Below are positions 16,613-23,629 of a DNA stretch of 64,000 bases, piece by piece. Origin of the DNA: Phyllobacterium sp. 21LDTY02-6 (GTDB lineage Bacteria; Pseudomonadota; Alphaproteobacteria; Rhizobiales; Rhizobiaceae); NCBI RefSeq assembly GCF_023554255.2, contig NZ_JAMJWD020000001.1, forward strand, positions 836,755-900,754. Reading direction: 5' to 3'. The translations under genes and the position numbers were made by a program. Below the pieces are notes generated by a model that was not told the origin of the DNA, did no database searches, and worked only from the letters and a program-made list of their open reading frames with translations. Numbering within the stretch: the stretch's first letter is position 1; each line of letters opens with the position of its first letter.

Positions 16613-16813
16613 ATGAAAGCTACGGCAAAACTTTTGGGAACACTGCGTTCCGCCACCAAGGCGACGCTCGCGGGTCGGACTGCTGCAGGGACAAACCAGT
16701 TGCGCGTAGCGCGTGACTTGAACCATACGCCTTCAAGCGACTGGACAAAACTTTCGAACATCCTGCGTCGTTCAGGTGGGGGATTCTCCCACTCGAGAAC
16801 GCGGCCGGAATAA
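16613..16813 (+). CDS. Small basic unknown protein
   Basis: The ATG at 16613 follows GAGGAG by 8 bases and gives 66 aa; a longer frame from 16508 lacks this. The protein is strongly basic and Thr/Ser-rich at its start (KATAKLLGTLRSATKATLAG), which could be membrane-active or nucleic-acid binding. Its stop overlaps the start of the next small gene by one base. Confidence 0.5.
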   Translation: MKATAKLLGTLRSATKATLAGRTAAGTNQLRVARDLNHTPSSDWTKLSNILRRSGGGFSHSRTRPE

Positions 16814-16992
16814 TGATGGTAGCACAGCACATTCAAGAGATCGACGCGGCAATAGAAGAGCTTGTTCTGTCTAGACGGCAGGAGATCATTCAGATTGCTC
16901 GTAACGGTGCGAATCCTGGCCCGTTGAAGAATCTAATGGATATTCAGGCGGCGATCGATGCATTGATCCGCGTCAAGGAGCAGTCGATTTGA
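16813..16992 (+). CDS. Small helical unknown protein, coupled to its upstream neighbour
   Basis: This 59-aa frame starts at ATG 16813 (or 16816) inside the previous gene's stop (TAATGATG). The product is an amphipathic helical protein (IQEIDAAIEELVLSRRQEII, then IDALIRVKEQSI). Helical periodicity and coupling make it a likely gene despite its size. A basic small protein followed by an acidic helical one resembles some toxin-antitoxin layouts, but no family is recognised. Confidence 0.5.
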   Translation: MMVAQHIQEIDAAIEELVLSRRQEIIQIARNGANPGPLKNLMDIQAAIDALIRVKEQSI

Positions 16993-17020
16993 TGCGGCTG
17001 AGTCCGGCAACGCCTTGAAC

Positions 17021-17272
17021 CTAAAGCTTTCCCCGCTTGTCAGCATTCCGCCGAAATCTCTTCAGTTCTGTTTCCTCAGATAGCAGCTTATTCTCTTGCA
17101 AAGCCAGAGCGGTTTTGTCAGCAACATCAACAATCGCTGCGAGTACTTCGTCTCTATCCCAACCCGCCTCGGTTGCTTCGGTTAAGAGAGCGATCAATTC
17201 ATCTTCGATCGCTCGCTGGCAATCTGAGAAACGATCGGGGTCGCTGCGGGTCCGGCTGGGCGGGAGGATCAT
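17021..17272 (-). CDS. Small rhizobial-type unknown protein downstream of a lost yedK copy
   Basis: This 83-aa protein is helical, with CQRAIEDELIALLTEATEAG at about residues 18-37 followed by WDRDEVLAAIVDVADKTALAL. It has the look of a short conserved rhizobial protein, often annotated as hypothetical. Its ATG overlaps the stop of a truncated yedK reading frame (ATGA), so the original arrangement was a two-gene operon yedK-this gene. Here the first gene has been lost except for its last codons. Confidence 0.65.
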   Translation of the reverse strand: MILPPSRTRSDPDRFSDCQRAIEDELIALLTEATEAGWDRDEVLAAIVDVADKTALALQENKLLSEETELKRFRRNADKRGKL

Positions 17273-17301
17273 GCTGCTACCTTCTTTTGTGGGACGATGA
17301 A
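17269..17301 (-). pseudogene. Remnant 2 of a yedK-type gene (last ten codons)
   Basis: The minus strand reads FIVPQKKVAA-stop, against VIVPQEKVAA-stop at the end of the intact yedK (11202). The DNA match is about 40 bases with three mismatches and continues a few bases past the stop (GGCGGGAGGATCATGCTGC in both). Upstream coding sequence is gone. Confidence 0.8.
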
Positions 17302-17399
17302 AAAGACCGTCGTCGCATTTGCAACTCCAGTATCTCTGCGAGCGATGAATGGTTGGCGCCGCTTGCGATCCGCCGACTTACCGCTGCCGTAAGCAGTAC

Positions 17400-17591
17400 T
17401 TAGCGACTATCTTCGGTCGCTATAACAGGAGGTTGGAGCCGTTGCGGTTCTGTTTTTCTCGGAGCGTATGCCCAGCCTATGGCCATGGCGCTTGCTGCCA
17501 GAATCACGAACGCAATCATGTAGGGCCACGTCGGAGTCAGGTATGGCACATATTCTTCGCGATCGCGCTCTCGAAAATCACGGAAAGGCAT
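17400..17591 (-). CDS. Small single-pass membrane protein
   Basis: The start is placed at 17591, which has GAGAGG 6 bases upstream; the frame is open for 18 codons before it. The 63-aa protein has a charged N-terminus (FRDFRERDREEYVPYL), one transmembrane helix (about residues 21-42) and a basic, Pro-containing tail. No family is recognised. It lies between two yedK remnants in a decayed stretch, so it may be a survivor of a larger unit. Confidence 0.5.
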   Translation of the reverse strand: MPFRDFRERDREEYVPYLTPTWPYMIAFVILAASAMAIGWAYAPRKTEPQRLQPPVIATEDSR

Positions 17592-17678
17592 ATTATCCTC
17601 TCGGTCACCCCCGATTATTATACAAGCTGCAGTGTGCTGGCACAACGGGACGTTAAAGGTGCCTCTTTTGACGGGAAA

Positions 17679-17711
17679 TTATGCCGCCACCTTCTCCTGT
17701 GGGACAATGAC
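17679..17711 (-). pseudogene. Remnant 3 of a yedK-type gene (last ten codons)
   Basis: The minus strand reads VIVPQEKVAA-stop, identical in protein to the end of the intact yedK but with different codons and a TAA stop. It therefore derives from a separate paralogue, not a recent copy. It joins the IS630 remnant within a few bases. Confidence 0.8.
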
Positions 17712-17999
17712 ATCCGAGCTTCGCCCCGGCGACATCGTGGTCATGAACAATTTGCCGGCCCACAGGATCGGCGGGTGCGCGAGGCGATCGAGAAGGTGGC
17801 GCGGCTCCTGTTCTTGCCGCCATACTCGCCCGACTTCAACCCGATCGAGGTGGATTTCTCGAAATATAAGGCCCTCTGAGAAAGGCTGCAGCCCGAACCA
17901 TCGACGAACTCTGGTGGGTCGTGGCCAACGACCTCGCAGCTTTCACAGCCGAGGAATGCAGGCACATTTCGAGGCAGCCGGCTATGGCCCGGAGTAAGT
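17709..17999 (+). mobile_element. Decayed IS630-family transposase C-terminus
   Basis: Pieces of an IS630 transposase occur in three frames: GDIVVMNNLPAH (around the second catalytic Asp; here Asn stands for the expected Asp), then RLLFLPPYSPDFNPIE with the catalytic Glu, then ARTIDELWWVVANDL and a closing HFEAAGYGPE-stop. At least three frameshifts separate them, so the element is dead. No terminal inverted repeats could be identified, and the N-terminal half is missing. Confidence 0.8.
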
Positions 18000-18000
18000 C

Positions 18001-18357
18001 GAATCTGCTCTAGTTTCGGCCGTCCAAGGCAAGAAGTGGCGGCCCCGAAAGCGAACCTCGTAGATGGCCGTCATCAGGATCACATCTGTCGCAGACGGCT
18101 GGGTCCGAAACGCCGCTTGATCAGGATTATTGCGGCATGCCCTATTGAGATGTAGTTTGTCACCGGGATGCCCTCAACATGGTCCGGCCGATCTTGCTGG
18201 CGGGATGAGCATGAAGAAGTCTGTCGTCGGGATCATAAAGGCGTCATTTGCGGCAGGGGGCGAAATGACACTATAAACGCCCGTATACTCGTGCTGGAAT
18301 CGACCCTTTGCAGTCGTTGGGCATTGTGCTCAGACAGCTTCTTCAACATCAACAGCG
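18001..18357. other. Gap without a supported gene
   Basis: Between the transposase remnant and the second GFA gene I see no frame with a credible start or recognisable protein. The stretch is probably gene debris. Confidence 0.4.
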
Positions 18358-18369
18358 GAGGAAGTTCGA

Positions 18370-18831
18370 TTGACTTCGAAAAAACTAGGGCTGCAAACCC
18401 TGAACAAGGATATTGATCAGATCAACGGATCGTGTCACTGCGGCTCAGTTCGCTTCCATGTTCGTCTGACAAATGGCCTGCACTCAGCGCGCCGATGCAC
18501 CTGTTCCTATTGCCGTATGCGGGGTGCTGTCGCTGTATCGGCGGACATTTCCGACATACAAATCCAGCAAGGCGCAGACATGTTAACGCTTTACCAATTC
18601 AACACCAGGGTGGCGAAGCATTACTTTTGCTCGAAATGCGGCATCTATACCCACCATCAGCGACGGTCGAATCCGAACCAATATGGTGTCAATGTCGCAT
18701 GCTTGGATGGCTTAAGTCCTTTTGACTTCGATGAAGTCCCGGTAAATGACGGAGTTTCTCATCCATCTGACAAAGGAAAGCAGACTGGCCCGGCATTGGC
18801 AGGGATATTGAAGTTCTTACCTTCTGTGTGA
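18370..18831 (+). CDS. GFA/CENP-V-fold zinc protein 2
   Basis: This 153-aa protein is read from TTG at 18370, supported by GGAGG 7 bases upstream. It has the full GFA zinc signature: GSCHCGSVRF near residue 20, CTCSYCRM near 43, and YFCSKCGIYTHH near 85. That is two zinc sites, as in the glutathione-dependent formaldehyde-activating fold. Substrate and role are unknown. It differs in motif layout from the GFA protein at 15048, so the two were probably acquired separately. Confidence 0.85.
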   Translation: MTSKKLGLQTLNKDIDQINGSCHCGSVRFHVRLTNGLHSARRCTCSYCRMRGAVAVSADISDIQIQQGADMLTLYQFNTRVAKHYFCSKCGIYTHHQRRSNPNQYGVNVACLDGLSPFDFDEVPVNDGVSHPSDKGKQTGPALAGILKFLPSV

Positions 18832-18879
18832 CCTCCCACCCTCTCCAGCCGCGCTCAGCCCGCTTGGCGTCGCCGATGA

Positions 18880-18934
18880 CGGTTACCGGCATCGTTCTGG
18901 GGTGGATGGGCTTCACCGCTGCATTCGCGTTCAA
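18880..18934 (-). pseudogene. Remnant 4 of a yedK-type gene (internal piece)
   Basis: The minus strand reads NANAAVKPIHPRTMPV, matching DANAVVKPIHPKAMPV of the intact yedK, which includes the conserved His region. Both flanks diverge at once. It abuts the end of the broken glyoxalase gene, so a recombination joint lies near 18935. Confidence 0.75.
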
Positions 18935-18937
18935 TCA

Positions 18938-19234
18938 GATCGCAGCGGTTGCCGTATAGGTCTTCAAAAACGGCAACCTTCCCGTAAGGCTCTGTTCTTG
19001 GCTGCTCGTGGAAAGTGACCCCTGCTGCAATATATCGAGCATGATCGCGATCCTGCCGCCGCCCTGTTGTCCAATGGTCGCGATCTGGTGTTCCCCAACA
19101 GCTTTGGCGAGAAGCGGCGATGCTTGGCCACCTTTTGGACCAACGACCACCCAACGCGTCTCGGGGGACAATCTCGTGTCTTCTTTAAGTTCGAAGCCGA
19201 GCTTGCCGACATAGAAGGCGTCGCCACTCAACAC
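18938..19234 (-). pseudogene. Broken glyoxalase/bleomycin-resistance-type gene
   Basis: One minus-strand frame reads FYVGKLGFELKEDTRLSPET and continues into RWVVVGPKGGQ. After about residue 60 the sense moves to another frame with GVTFHEQPRTEPYGKVAVFE and DLYGNRCDLIE, the usual C-terminal end of the vicinal oxygen chelate fold. Roughly ten residues between the two parts are missing. The gene has a frameshift with deletion near 19050 and no intact start, so it is not functional. Confidence 0.75.
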
Positions 19235-19466
19235 TGGGCTATCTCAGCCCGAACGATTTTGAAACCAAAGTGGGATTAGCTTAACCTCGTGTCCGAAAAA
19301 CCGGCAGCAGGCCATGTTGACGAAGCTTCTGGAGAAGGGGTTTCCGGTCTATACGATCGACCCGGAAGTGTCAGAATCACTTGGAATGCCGCTCTGGAAT
19401 ACCGATCCTATGCCCTTGGCCGCTTAGATACACGCTGCCTTCAGCCGTAGCGGCTATTTCTGGAGG

Positions 19467-20276
19467 CTAAAGCCCTGGCCACATTCCGCCATCGAGCCTC
19501 AGGTTTGCGCCGGTGATGTAGCTGGCTCTTGGACTGGCGAGGAATGCAATGGCATCGGCGAGTTCTTCAAGCGTTCCAACCCTACCCATGGGAACCTGAG
19601 CAAACATGGGCAGCGCTATTTTCTCGATTTCGGTCCATGGTGCGTTGGGCGCAAGGCCTTGGCCGGTTGCGACCTTTCGGAAGCTTTTTTCTAACTTGTC
19701 GCTATGAATTGTTCCGGGCGATACCGTATTCGCCGTAATGCCATCCAATGCCACTTCCTTCGCGAGTGAAGCTATCATGGCGATCATCGCGGCCTTGGCG
19801 GCAGCATAATCGGGCCTTTTGGATGGAGGCATCAACGCTGCCAAGCTGGAGATGTTGACAATTCGTCCCCATTTGGCGGCCCGCATGCTTGGCAATAGTC
19901 GAGCGGTCACCCTTACTGCCGCGAGCACGTTCCGATCGTAACAGGACGCCCATTTCTCGGGGCGTGTCGTGGACCATTCTTCCGGATCGCCCGAACCGCC
20001 TGCATTGTTCACCAAAATGTCGACGGGCTTGATGAAGGCCTGTGCATCTTGGACCAGTTCCTCGACCTCGTCGTCGTTTGTCAGATCGCCAAAAACTGCG
20101 TAGGCACGTCCACCCTGGTTGACGATGTTATGGGCGACTTCTTCAGTTGCTATCTTGTCGCGGCCGTGGACGATAACAGTGGCGCCTTCACGTGCTAGGC
20201 CTTGGGCAATTCCTTTGCCTATGCCCTTGCTGCTTCCCGTGATCAGCGCAATTTTTCCATCAAGTTCCAGATTCAT
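19467..20276 (-). CDS. SDR-family oxidoreductase
   Basis: This 269-aa protein is a classical short-chain dehydrogenase. It has the NAD(P) motif TGSSKGIG at residues 14-21, NNAG near 91, a Ser in NISSLA near 142, the YAAAK active site near 156 and the closing DGGMWPGL. Its ATG has AGGA 8 bases upstream. It is divergent from an HxlR regulator with 46 bases between them, so the regulator most likely controls it, probably in response to an aldehyde, quinone or similar compound. The substrate cannot be told from sequence. Confidence 0.9.
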   Translation of the reverse strand: MNLELDGKIALITGSSKGIGKGIAQGLAREGATVIVHGRDKIATEEVAHNIVNQGGRAYAVFGDLTNDDEVEELVQDAQAFIKPVDILVNNAGGSGDPEEWSTTRPEKWASCYDRNVLAAVRVTARLLPSMRAAKWGRIVNISSLAALMPPSKRPDYAAAKAAMIAMIASLAKEVALDGITANTVSPGTIHSDKLEKSFRKVATGQGLAPNAPWTEIEKIALPMFAQVPMGRVGTLEELADAIAFLASPRASYITGANLRLDGGMWPGL

Positions 20277-20322
20277 CCGTTCGTTCCTATGTTACCTAGA
20301 GAATGGATAAGAGGACACGGCA

Positions 20323-20694
20323 ATGAACGAGGCAATTACGCACTTTAAGGTGCCTGTCGAACGTGAAACCAGAGATGTGTGTCTTGGCCCCGATGGGTCG
20401 GTCGCACATGTCGTCAAGGTGCTTCGAATGATCACTGGCCGCTGGAAGCTGCCCATCCTGTTCCGGCTGTTCGCAGAGCCGTCGATGCGAACATCTGAGT
20501 TCATGCGGGAAATTCCTGGCATTTCTCAGAAGATGCTGACACAGCATCTACGGGAACTGGAGCATGATGGACTGGTCACGAGGCGCGACTTCGGCGAGCA
20601 GCCACCGCGTGTTGAGTACAGTCTTTCGAATGCTGGCCGTGGTTTGATGCCGGTCTTGATGTCAATGCGGGAGTTCTCCCGGGATCATTCGTAG
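20323..20694 (+). CDS. HxlR-family transcriptional regulator
   Basis: This 123-aa protein has the winged helix of the HxlR/MarR-like family: ITGRWKLPILFRLF at about residues 36-49, MREIPGISQKMLTQHLRELE at about 64-83, and the wing RVEYSLSNAGRGL. Such proteins sense small electrophiles or redox state and repress a divergent oxidoreductase gene. Here the divergent SDR gene fits. The operator should lie within 20277-20322. Confidence 0.9.
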   Translation: MNEAITHFKVPVERETRDVCLGPDGSVAHVVKVLRMITGRWKLPILFRLFAEPSMRTSEFMREIPGISQKMLTQHLRELEHDGLVTRRDFGEQPPRVEYSLSNAGRGLMPVLMSMREFSRDHS

Positions 20695-20995
20695 CGAGGG
20701 CTGACGCGATAGATATCTTCAAGAAGGGAGCGTGCATACAAACACTCAGCGATCCATGCTGGCGGTGCCAAACATGTTTCCCTTTCTTGTTCTTGCACTT
20801 GATGTTCTGGCACACCAGCCTCGATCGAAGGGTGTTTATCTTGGTATTAGAACCGAAGTGCTGGCCCAGGTTGTATTTGTCGAGCCTGGTGCGCCTTTCG
20901 CATTCGATGCAGTAGCCGTAGAGCTCTTCCCATTGAGCCAGTCCGGCGAAGGTTGCGCCGTCAAGAACTTTCTTCATGCGCCTGGGTCTGGCCAT
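20576..20995 (-). CDS. Small Cys-rich (zinc-ribbon-like) protein, probably with a run-on C-terminus
   Basis: The frame gives 139 aa from the ATG at 20995. Residues about 28-70 carry a zinc-ribbon pattern, CIEC then CQNIKC, with basic residues. The last ~45 residues overlap the 3' end of the HxlR gene on the other strand and have no protein-like order, so the original stop was probably lost by a join or indel. It is the third gene of a minus-strand run with the two small genes upstream. Function unknown. Confidence 0.45.
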   Translation of the reverse strand: MARPRRMKKVLDGATFAGLAQWEELYGYCIECERRTRLDKYNLGQHFGSNTKINTLRSRLVCQNIKCKNKKGKHVWHRQHGSLSVCMHAPFLKISIASALATNDPGRTPALTSRPASNHGQHSKDCTQHAVAARRSRAS

Positions 20996-21001
20996 TTCCC
21001 A

Positions 21002-21328
21002 TCACCATCCGCGAACCACTGGTAGCGGCGAGCGCGGCCGAAGGTTGGCCTTCTTCCTGTCTGCCGGCGTGATAAACTCGCCACCGAACATCTCGGCGAA
21101 GGTCTCCGCTGCCTCCTTGGTCGGAAAGCAATAGATATCGTAGTAGGTTTTCTCTTCGTCATAATAGACCGAGAAGCCGAGAGCATAAGCGCCGAGCTCG
21201 TACTTCGCTTTCATCACGTTGTCGACGCGCTTCCATCGCTCTGACACGTCGTGGTTGAGCATGACCTGAAACGGGAATTGCGCATCAATCATGCTTGTGG
21301 GAAGGGCGCCGCGGCTGCGTGAGGCCAT
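21002..21328 (-). CDS. Unknown 108-aa protein of rhizobial type
   Basis: The start is placed at the ATG at 21328, one base after the stop of the upstream gene; the open frame before it only shadows that gene. The protein has a FSVYYDEEKTYYDIYCFPT segment (about residues 53-71) and an amphipathic helix (KEAAETFAEMFGGEFI), a compact alpha/beta pattern. No family name is recognised. It is in a minus-strand operon of three small genes. Confidence 0.6.
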   Translation of the reverse strand: MASRSRGALPTSMIDAQFPFQVMLNHDVSERWKRVDNVMKAKYELGAYALGFSVYYDEEKTYYDIYCFPTKEAAETFAEMFGGEFITPADRKKANLRPRSPLPVVRGW

Positions 21329-21329
21329 C

Positions 21330-21527
21330 TCAATGCATCCCTTGCAGCAGTTTTGGCTTCCAGCCGCGCGTATAGCCATGTCCCATCGCCAGGGCGGCAT
21401 ACTGCAGTTCCCTGATGAGGAACTCGCGGTCGGACAGCAGCGTCTTAATGGCGGCATATACATCGCCACCATGCTCGGCGATCAGTTCATCAACCTCATT
21501 GTCATGTTTCAGTTCTGGTTCGTTCAT
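21330..21527 (-). CDS. Small unknown protein, first gene of a three-gene operon
   Basis: The ATG at 21527 follows AAGGAG by 10 bases and gives 65 aa. The sequence ELIAEHGGDVYAAIKTLLSD, then REFLIRELQYAALAMGHGYTRGW, is of a type I associate with short conserved rhizobial proteins on plasmids and islands. It is helical and soluble, and leads into the 108-aa gene with one base between them. Confidence 0.65.
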   Translation of the reverse strand: MNEPELKHDNEVDELIAEHGGDVYAAIKTLLSDREFLIRELQYAALAMGHGYTRGWKPKLLQGMH

Positions 21528-21760
21528 ATTGGCTTCTCTCCTTCGAGACAACGCCTGTCCGCCCCGTCAAAAGACAGGTTTTGTTAGCTCTTCAATTGTC
21601 GTGAAACGGCTCGCCGCTGCCGTATGTTCTATATTTGTTCTCGTTTGGCAGGAGAGTCAATATCGGAATAGCTTCAAGGACGCCGTTCAGTGCAACCGGA
21701 GCTAAGGTTGTTGATAACTATCCCATGACAGCAAGCACGCCCAATGGGCGAGATCTATCG

Positions 21761-22276
21761 TCAAGACGACGTTCTGTGGGCAAAGTGTTCAAAGGTGACC
21801 TGCCACGGATCACTATCCAACGAGCGCTCTTCGCCGATCCAATGAAAGCTGTTTGCGGTGATCTCCGTGAACCGCCACCGCGCTTTCAGCCCGCGTGAAT
21901 CCTCGCCCAGTTGAACAATGTCCTTGCCCTCTGCCCGACCAATCTGGCGCGAGTAATCCTGATTGAGCGGATCACTCCAGATGATGTGCCAACCATCGAT
22001 TTCAGGGTCGAAGACCCGTAACGTCGTGCCATACATGGTGGATGGAGCAGGGCGCTTGGGCCTGATCCAGATGTCCTGAATTGCACGGCCCTCGAGTACC
22101 CAGTCGAAATGGATTTCACCCGTCGACGTCTGTGTCGTGCCGTCATGGAGATGATGAATGGTCTCCATTTCCCAGCTTCCGATTAGCCACCCATAAAGCT
22201 CCATGTCCTTCTCATGTTCAGGTGTCGGACCGTCTGAACCAAGAGCGGCGAGAAGCGGTGAAATCATCATAGCCAA
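21761..22276 (-). CDS. Unknown 171-aa protein, lipocalin/DUF1579-like
   Basis: The product has an N-terminal helix followed by a beta-rich body with LIGSWEMETIHHLHDGTT (about residues 31-48), FDWVLEGRAIQDIWI, and WHIIWSDPLNQDYSRQIGR. This pattern of short strands with repeated Trp is seen in DUF1579-like lipocalin-fold proteins that bind small molecules. The match is by pattern only. An ATG three codons later is an alternative start. No operon partner is adjacent. Confidence 0.6.
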   Translation of the reverse strand: MAMMISPLLAALGSDGPTPEHEKDMELYGWLIGSWEMETIHHLHDGTTQTSTGEIHFDWVLEGRAIQDIWIRPKRPAPSTMYGTTLRVFDPEIDGWHIIWSDPLNQDYSRQIGRAEGKDIVQLGEDSRGLKARWRFTEITANSFHWIGEERSLDSDPWQVTFEHFAHRTSS

Positions 22277-22780
22277 TCCATCGTGTTAAGCGGTGTCCAA
22301 TTGAAAGCATCTCACAGTCTACCTGACAGCCTCCTGTCACTAGTGGTTTCCCATCCCTCAGAGAGACAGCGCTTGAGCCAACATAGACATTAAAGGAAAC
22401 GTGTGCGTGATCACGACGTCGCTGCATGAGGTGACGGAAGAGGATTATTGAGCCGCCAAGGTGTGGCAGTGCACCTGCTAAGTCATTGATATTTGGTGCG
22501 CTAGTTTCCTGCCACACCCGAGCGTAAGTCAATGATTTTGTTCACTTTGACGACCTCGGGCGAGGCCTCCAAAATGTTTCTTGATAGTATCAATGTAGTA
22601 TGAGCGACCGCAGACCAGTACGGGAATAATGGCGATCGATTGGATCACGCGGCTTGCCTGGATTGAATATAGGAAATTATTGCTATTAAGATGCACTGAT
22701 ATGGATGCGACGCTGGAAGCATGATGGCCAGTCCGCACAACAAACCTTAATTTGATTTTTACCCCATCGGGGCCTATGTA
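22277..22780. other. Gap holding a gene-end remnant only
   Basis: In these ~500 bases I find no supported gene. The only interpretable signal is the short remnant at 22418-22451. The rest is lower in GC than the core region. Confidence 0.4.
22418..22451 (+). pseudogene. Remnant of the 3' end of a paralogue of the gene at 11975
   Basis: The frame reads LHEVTEEDY-stop, as at the end of the gene at 11975-12436. The DNA differs at only a few positions, mainly third codon positions (GCTGCATGAGGTGACGGA in both). Nothing of the rest of that gene is recognisable upstream. Confidence 0.7.
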
Positions 22781-23044
22781 ATGAGCATGGACAAACACAG
22801 CGAAAGCAAACCAATAAGAGCAGATGCCTTCAAACAAGGCTTCATGCGCGGGTTTACTGCACCGTTTTTGTTCTTCTCGCCAATAAAAGTCCGGCGCCCA
22901 ACACAGTTCAATGGAAGTGTTGCCAAGGCATGGGCTGACGTCGGCAAGGCCCTTTCTTTAGCGACAAAAGAACAAGGGTCCTATATTGAGCAAAAAACCG
23001 GCAGGCAAATCCCCCGACACAAGTCAAGACGCAAAGCCGCCTGA
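22781..23044 (+). CDS. Small basic unknown protein preceding the DUF2335 gene
   Basis: This 87-aa basic protein starts at 22781 (or the ATG two codons later). It has a short hydrophobic stretch (MRGFTAPFLFFSP, residues 22-34) and a very basic end (RQIPRHKSRRKAA). It overlaps the start of the DUF2335 gene by 59 bases in another frame. That layout suggests translational coupling with the membrane protein that follows. Function unknown. Confidence 0.5.
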   Translation: MSMDKHSESKPIRADAFKQGFMRGFTAPFLFFSPIKVRRPTQFNGSVAKAWADVGKALSLATKEQGSYIEQKTGRQIPRHKSRRKAA

Positions 23045-23486
23045 CCAGGCTTTACAAGAGCAAATCGAGCGTGAAATTGGTTCGTTGGTGCCGCAAGGCC
23101 AGCGAACTCAGATCGTAGCCAGACTGACCAGGGTCGTCAGCTCGAACGAGAATTTTTCGGGCCCCATCGCTCACCCCAAGCATTTTCGTGAGTATGAGGA
23201 AATTCTGCCCGGATCGGCGGAGCGAATAATTTCCATGGCCGAGAGCGCTCAAGCTCACAACCAGGACATGGAACGAGCAATCGTGCAAGGTTCAATTCGT
23301 ACAAGCAGGGATGCCATGTACCTTGGCTACTCCGTGCTTCTTATTTTGATTTGTTCTGGCTTCTATGCTGGCCTGAATGGCAACAACATCCTCGCTGGAC
23401 TGTTGCTGGGAACCGGCATCCTCGGGGGCGCTGCTACGCTGATCAGAGGCGGGTCCATCGATAGCTCAAATCCGGATAAAGCCTGA
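22986..23486 (+). CDS. DUF2335 membrane protein
   Basis: This 166-aa protein is read from TTG at 22986. It carries the DUF2335 pattern: FSGPIAHPKHFREYEEILPGS followed by AERIISMAESAQAHN (about residues 57-92), then two close transmembrane helices (about 113-132 and 134-154). Members of this family are common in mobile elements and islands and are thought to be membrane-bound, but have no proven role. It overlaps the upstream small basic gene. Confidence 0.8.
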   Translation: MSKKPAGKSPDTSQDAKPPDQALQEQIEREIGSLVPQGQRTQIVARLTRVVSSNENFSGPIAHPKHFREYEEILPGSAERIISMAESAQAHNQDMERAIVQGSIRTSRDAMYLGYSVLLILICSGFYAGLNGNNILAGLLLGTGILGGAATLIRGGSIDSSNPDKA

Positions 23487-23629
23487 TCCGTATTGCCAGT
23501 GAATGCCCGCGTTACGCCAACTGGGCAAAAGCCGTGCGCCATATGAACATCGACCACGAGACGGGCGCACACCTGCCCGTTTCGGCCGCCTGTCTCGCCG
23601 CCGCCCACGAAATTTCCCTGATGCCGGAA

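Noticed and set aside
17460-17999. Possible intact IS630 transposase
   Set aside because: Pieces lie in three frames with stops between them and the N-terminal half is missing.
19314-19427. 37-codon frame (MLTKLLEKGFPVYTIDPEVS...) between the glyoxalase remnant and the SDR gene
   Set aside because: It has protein-like composition but no good ribosome-binding site and no family I recognise; it is more likely a fragment of a lost gene.
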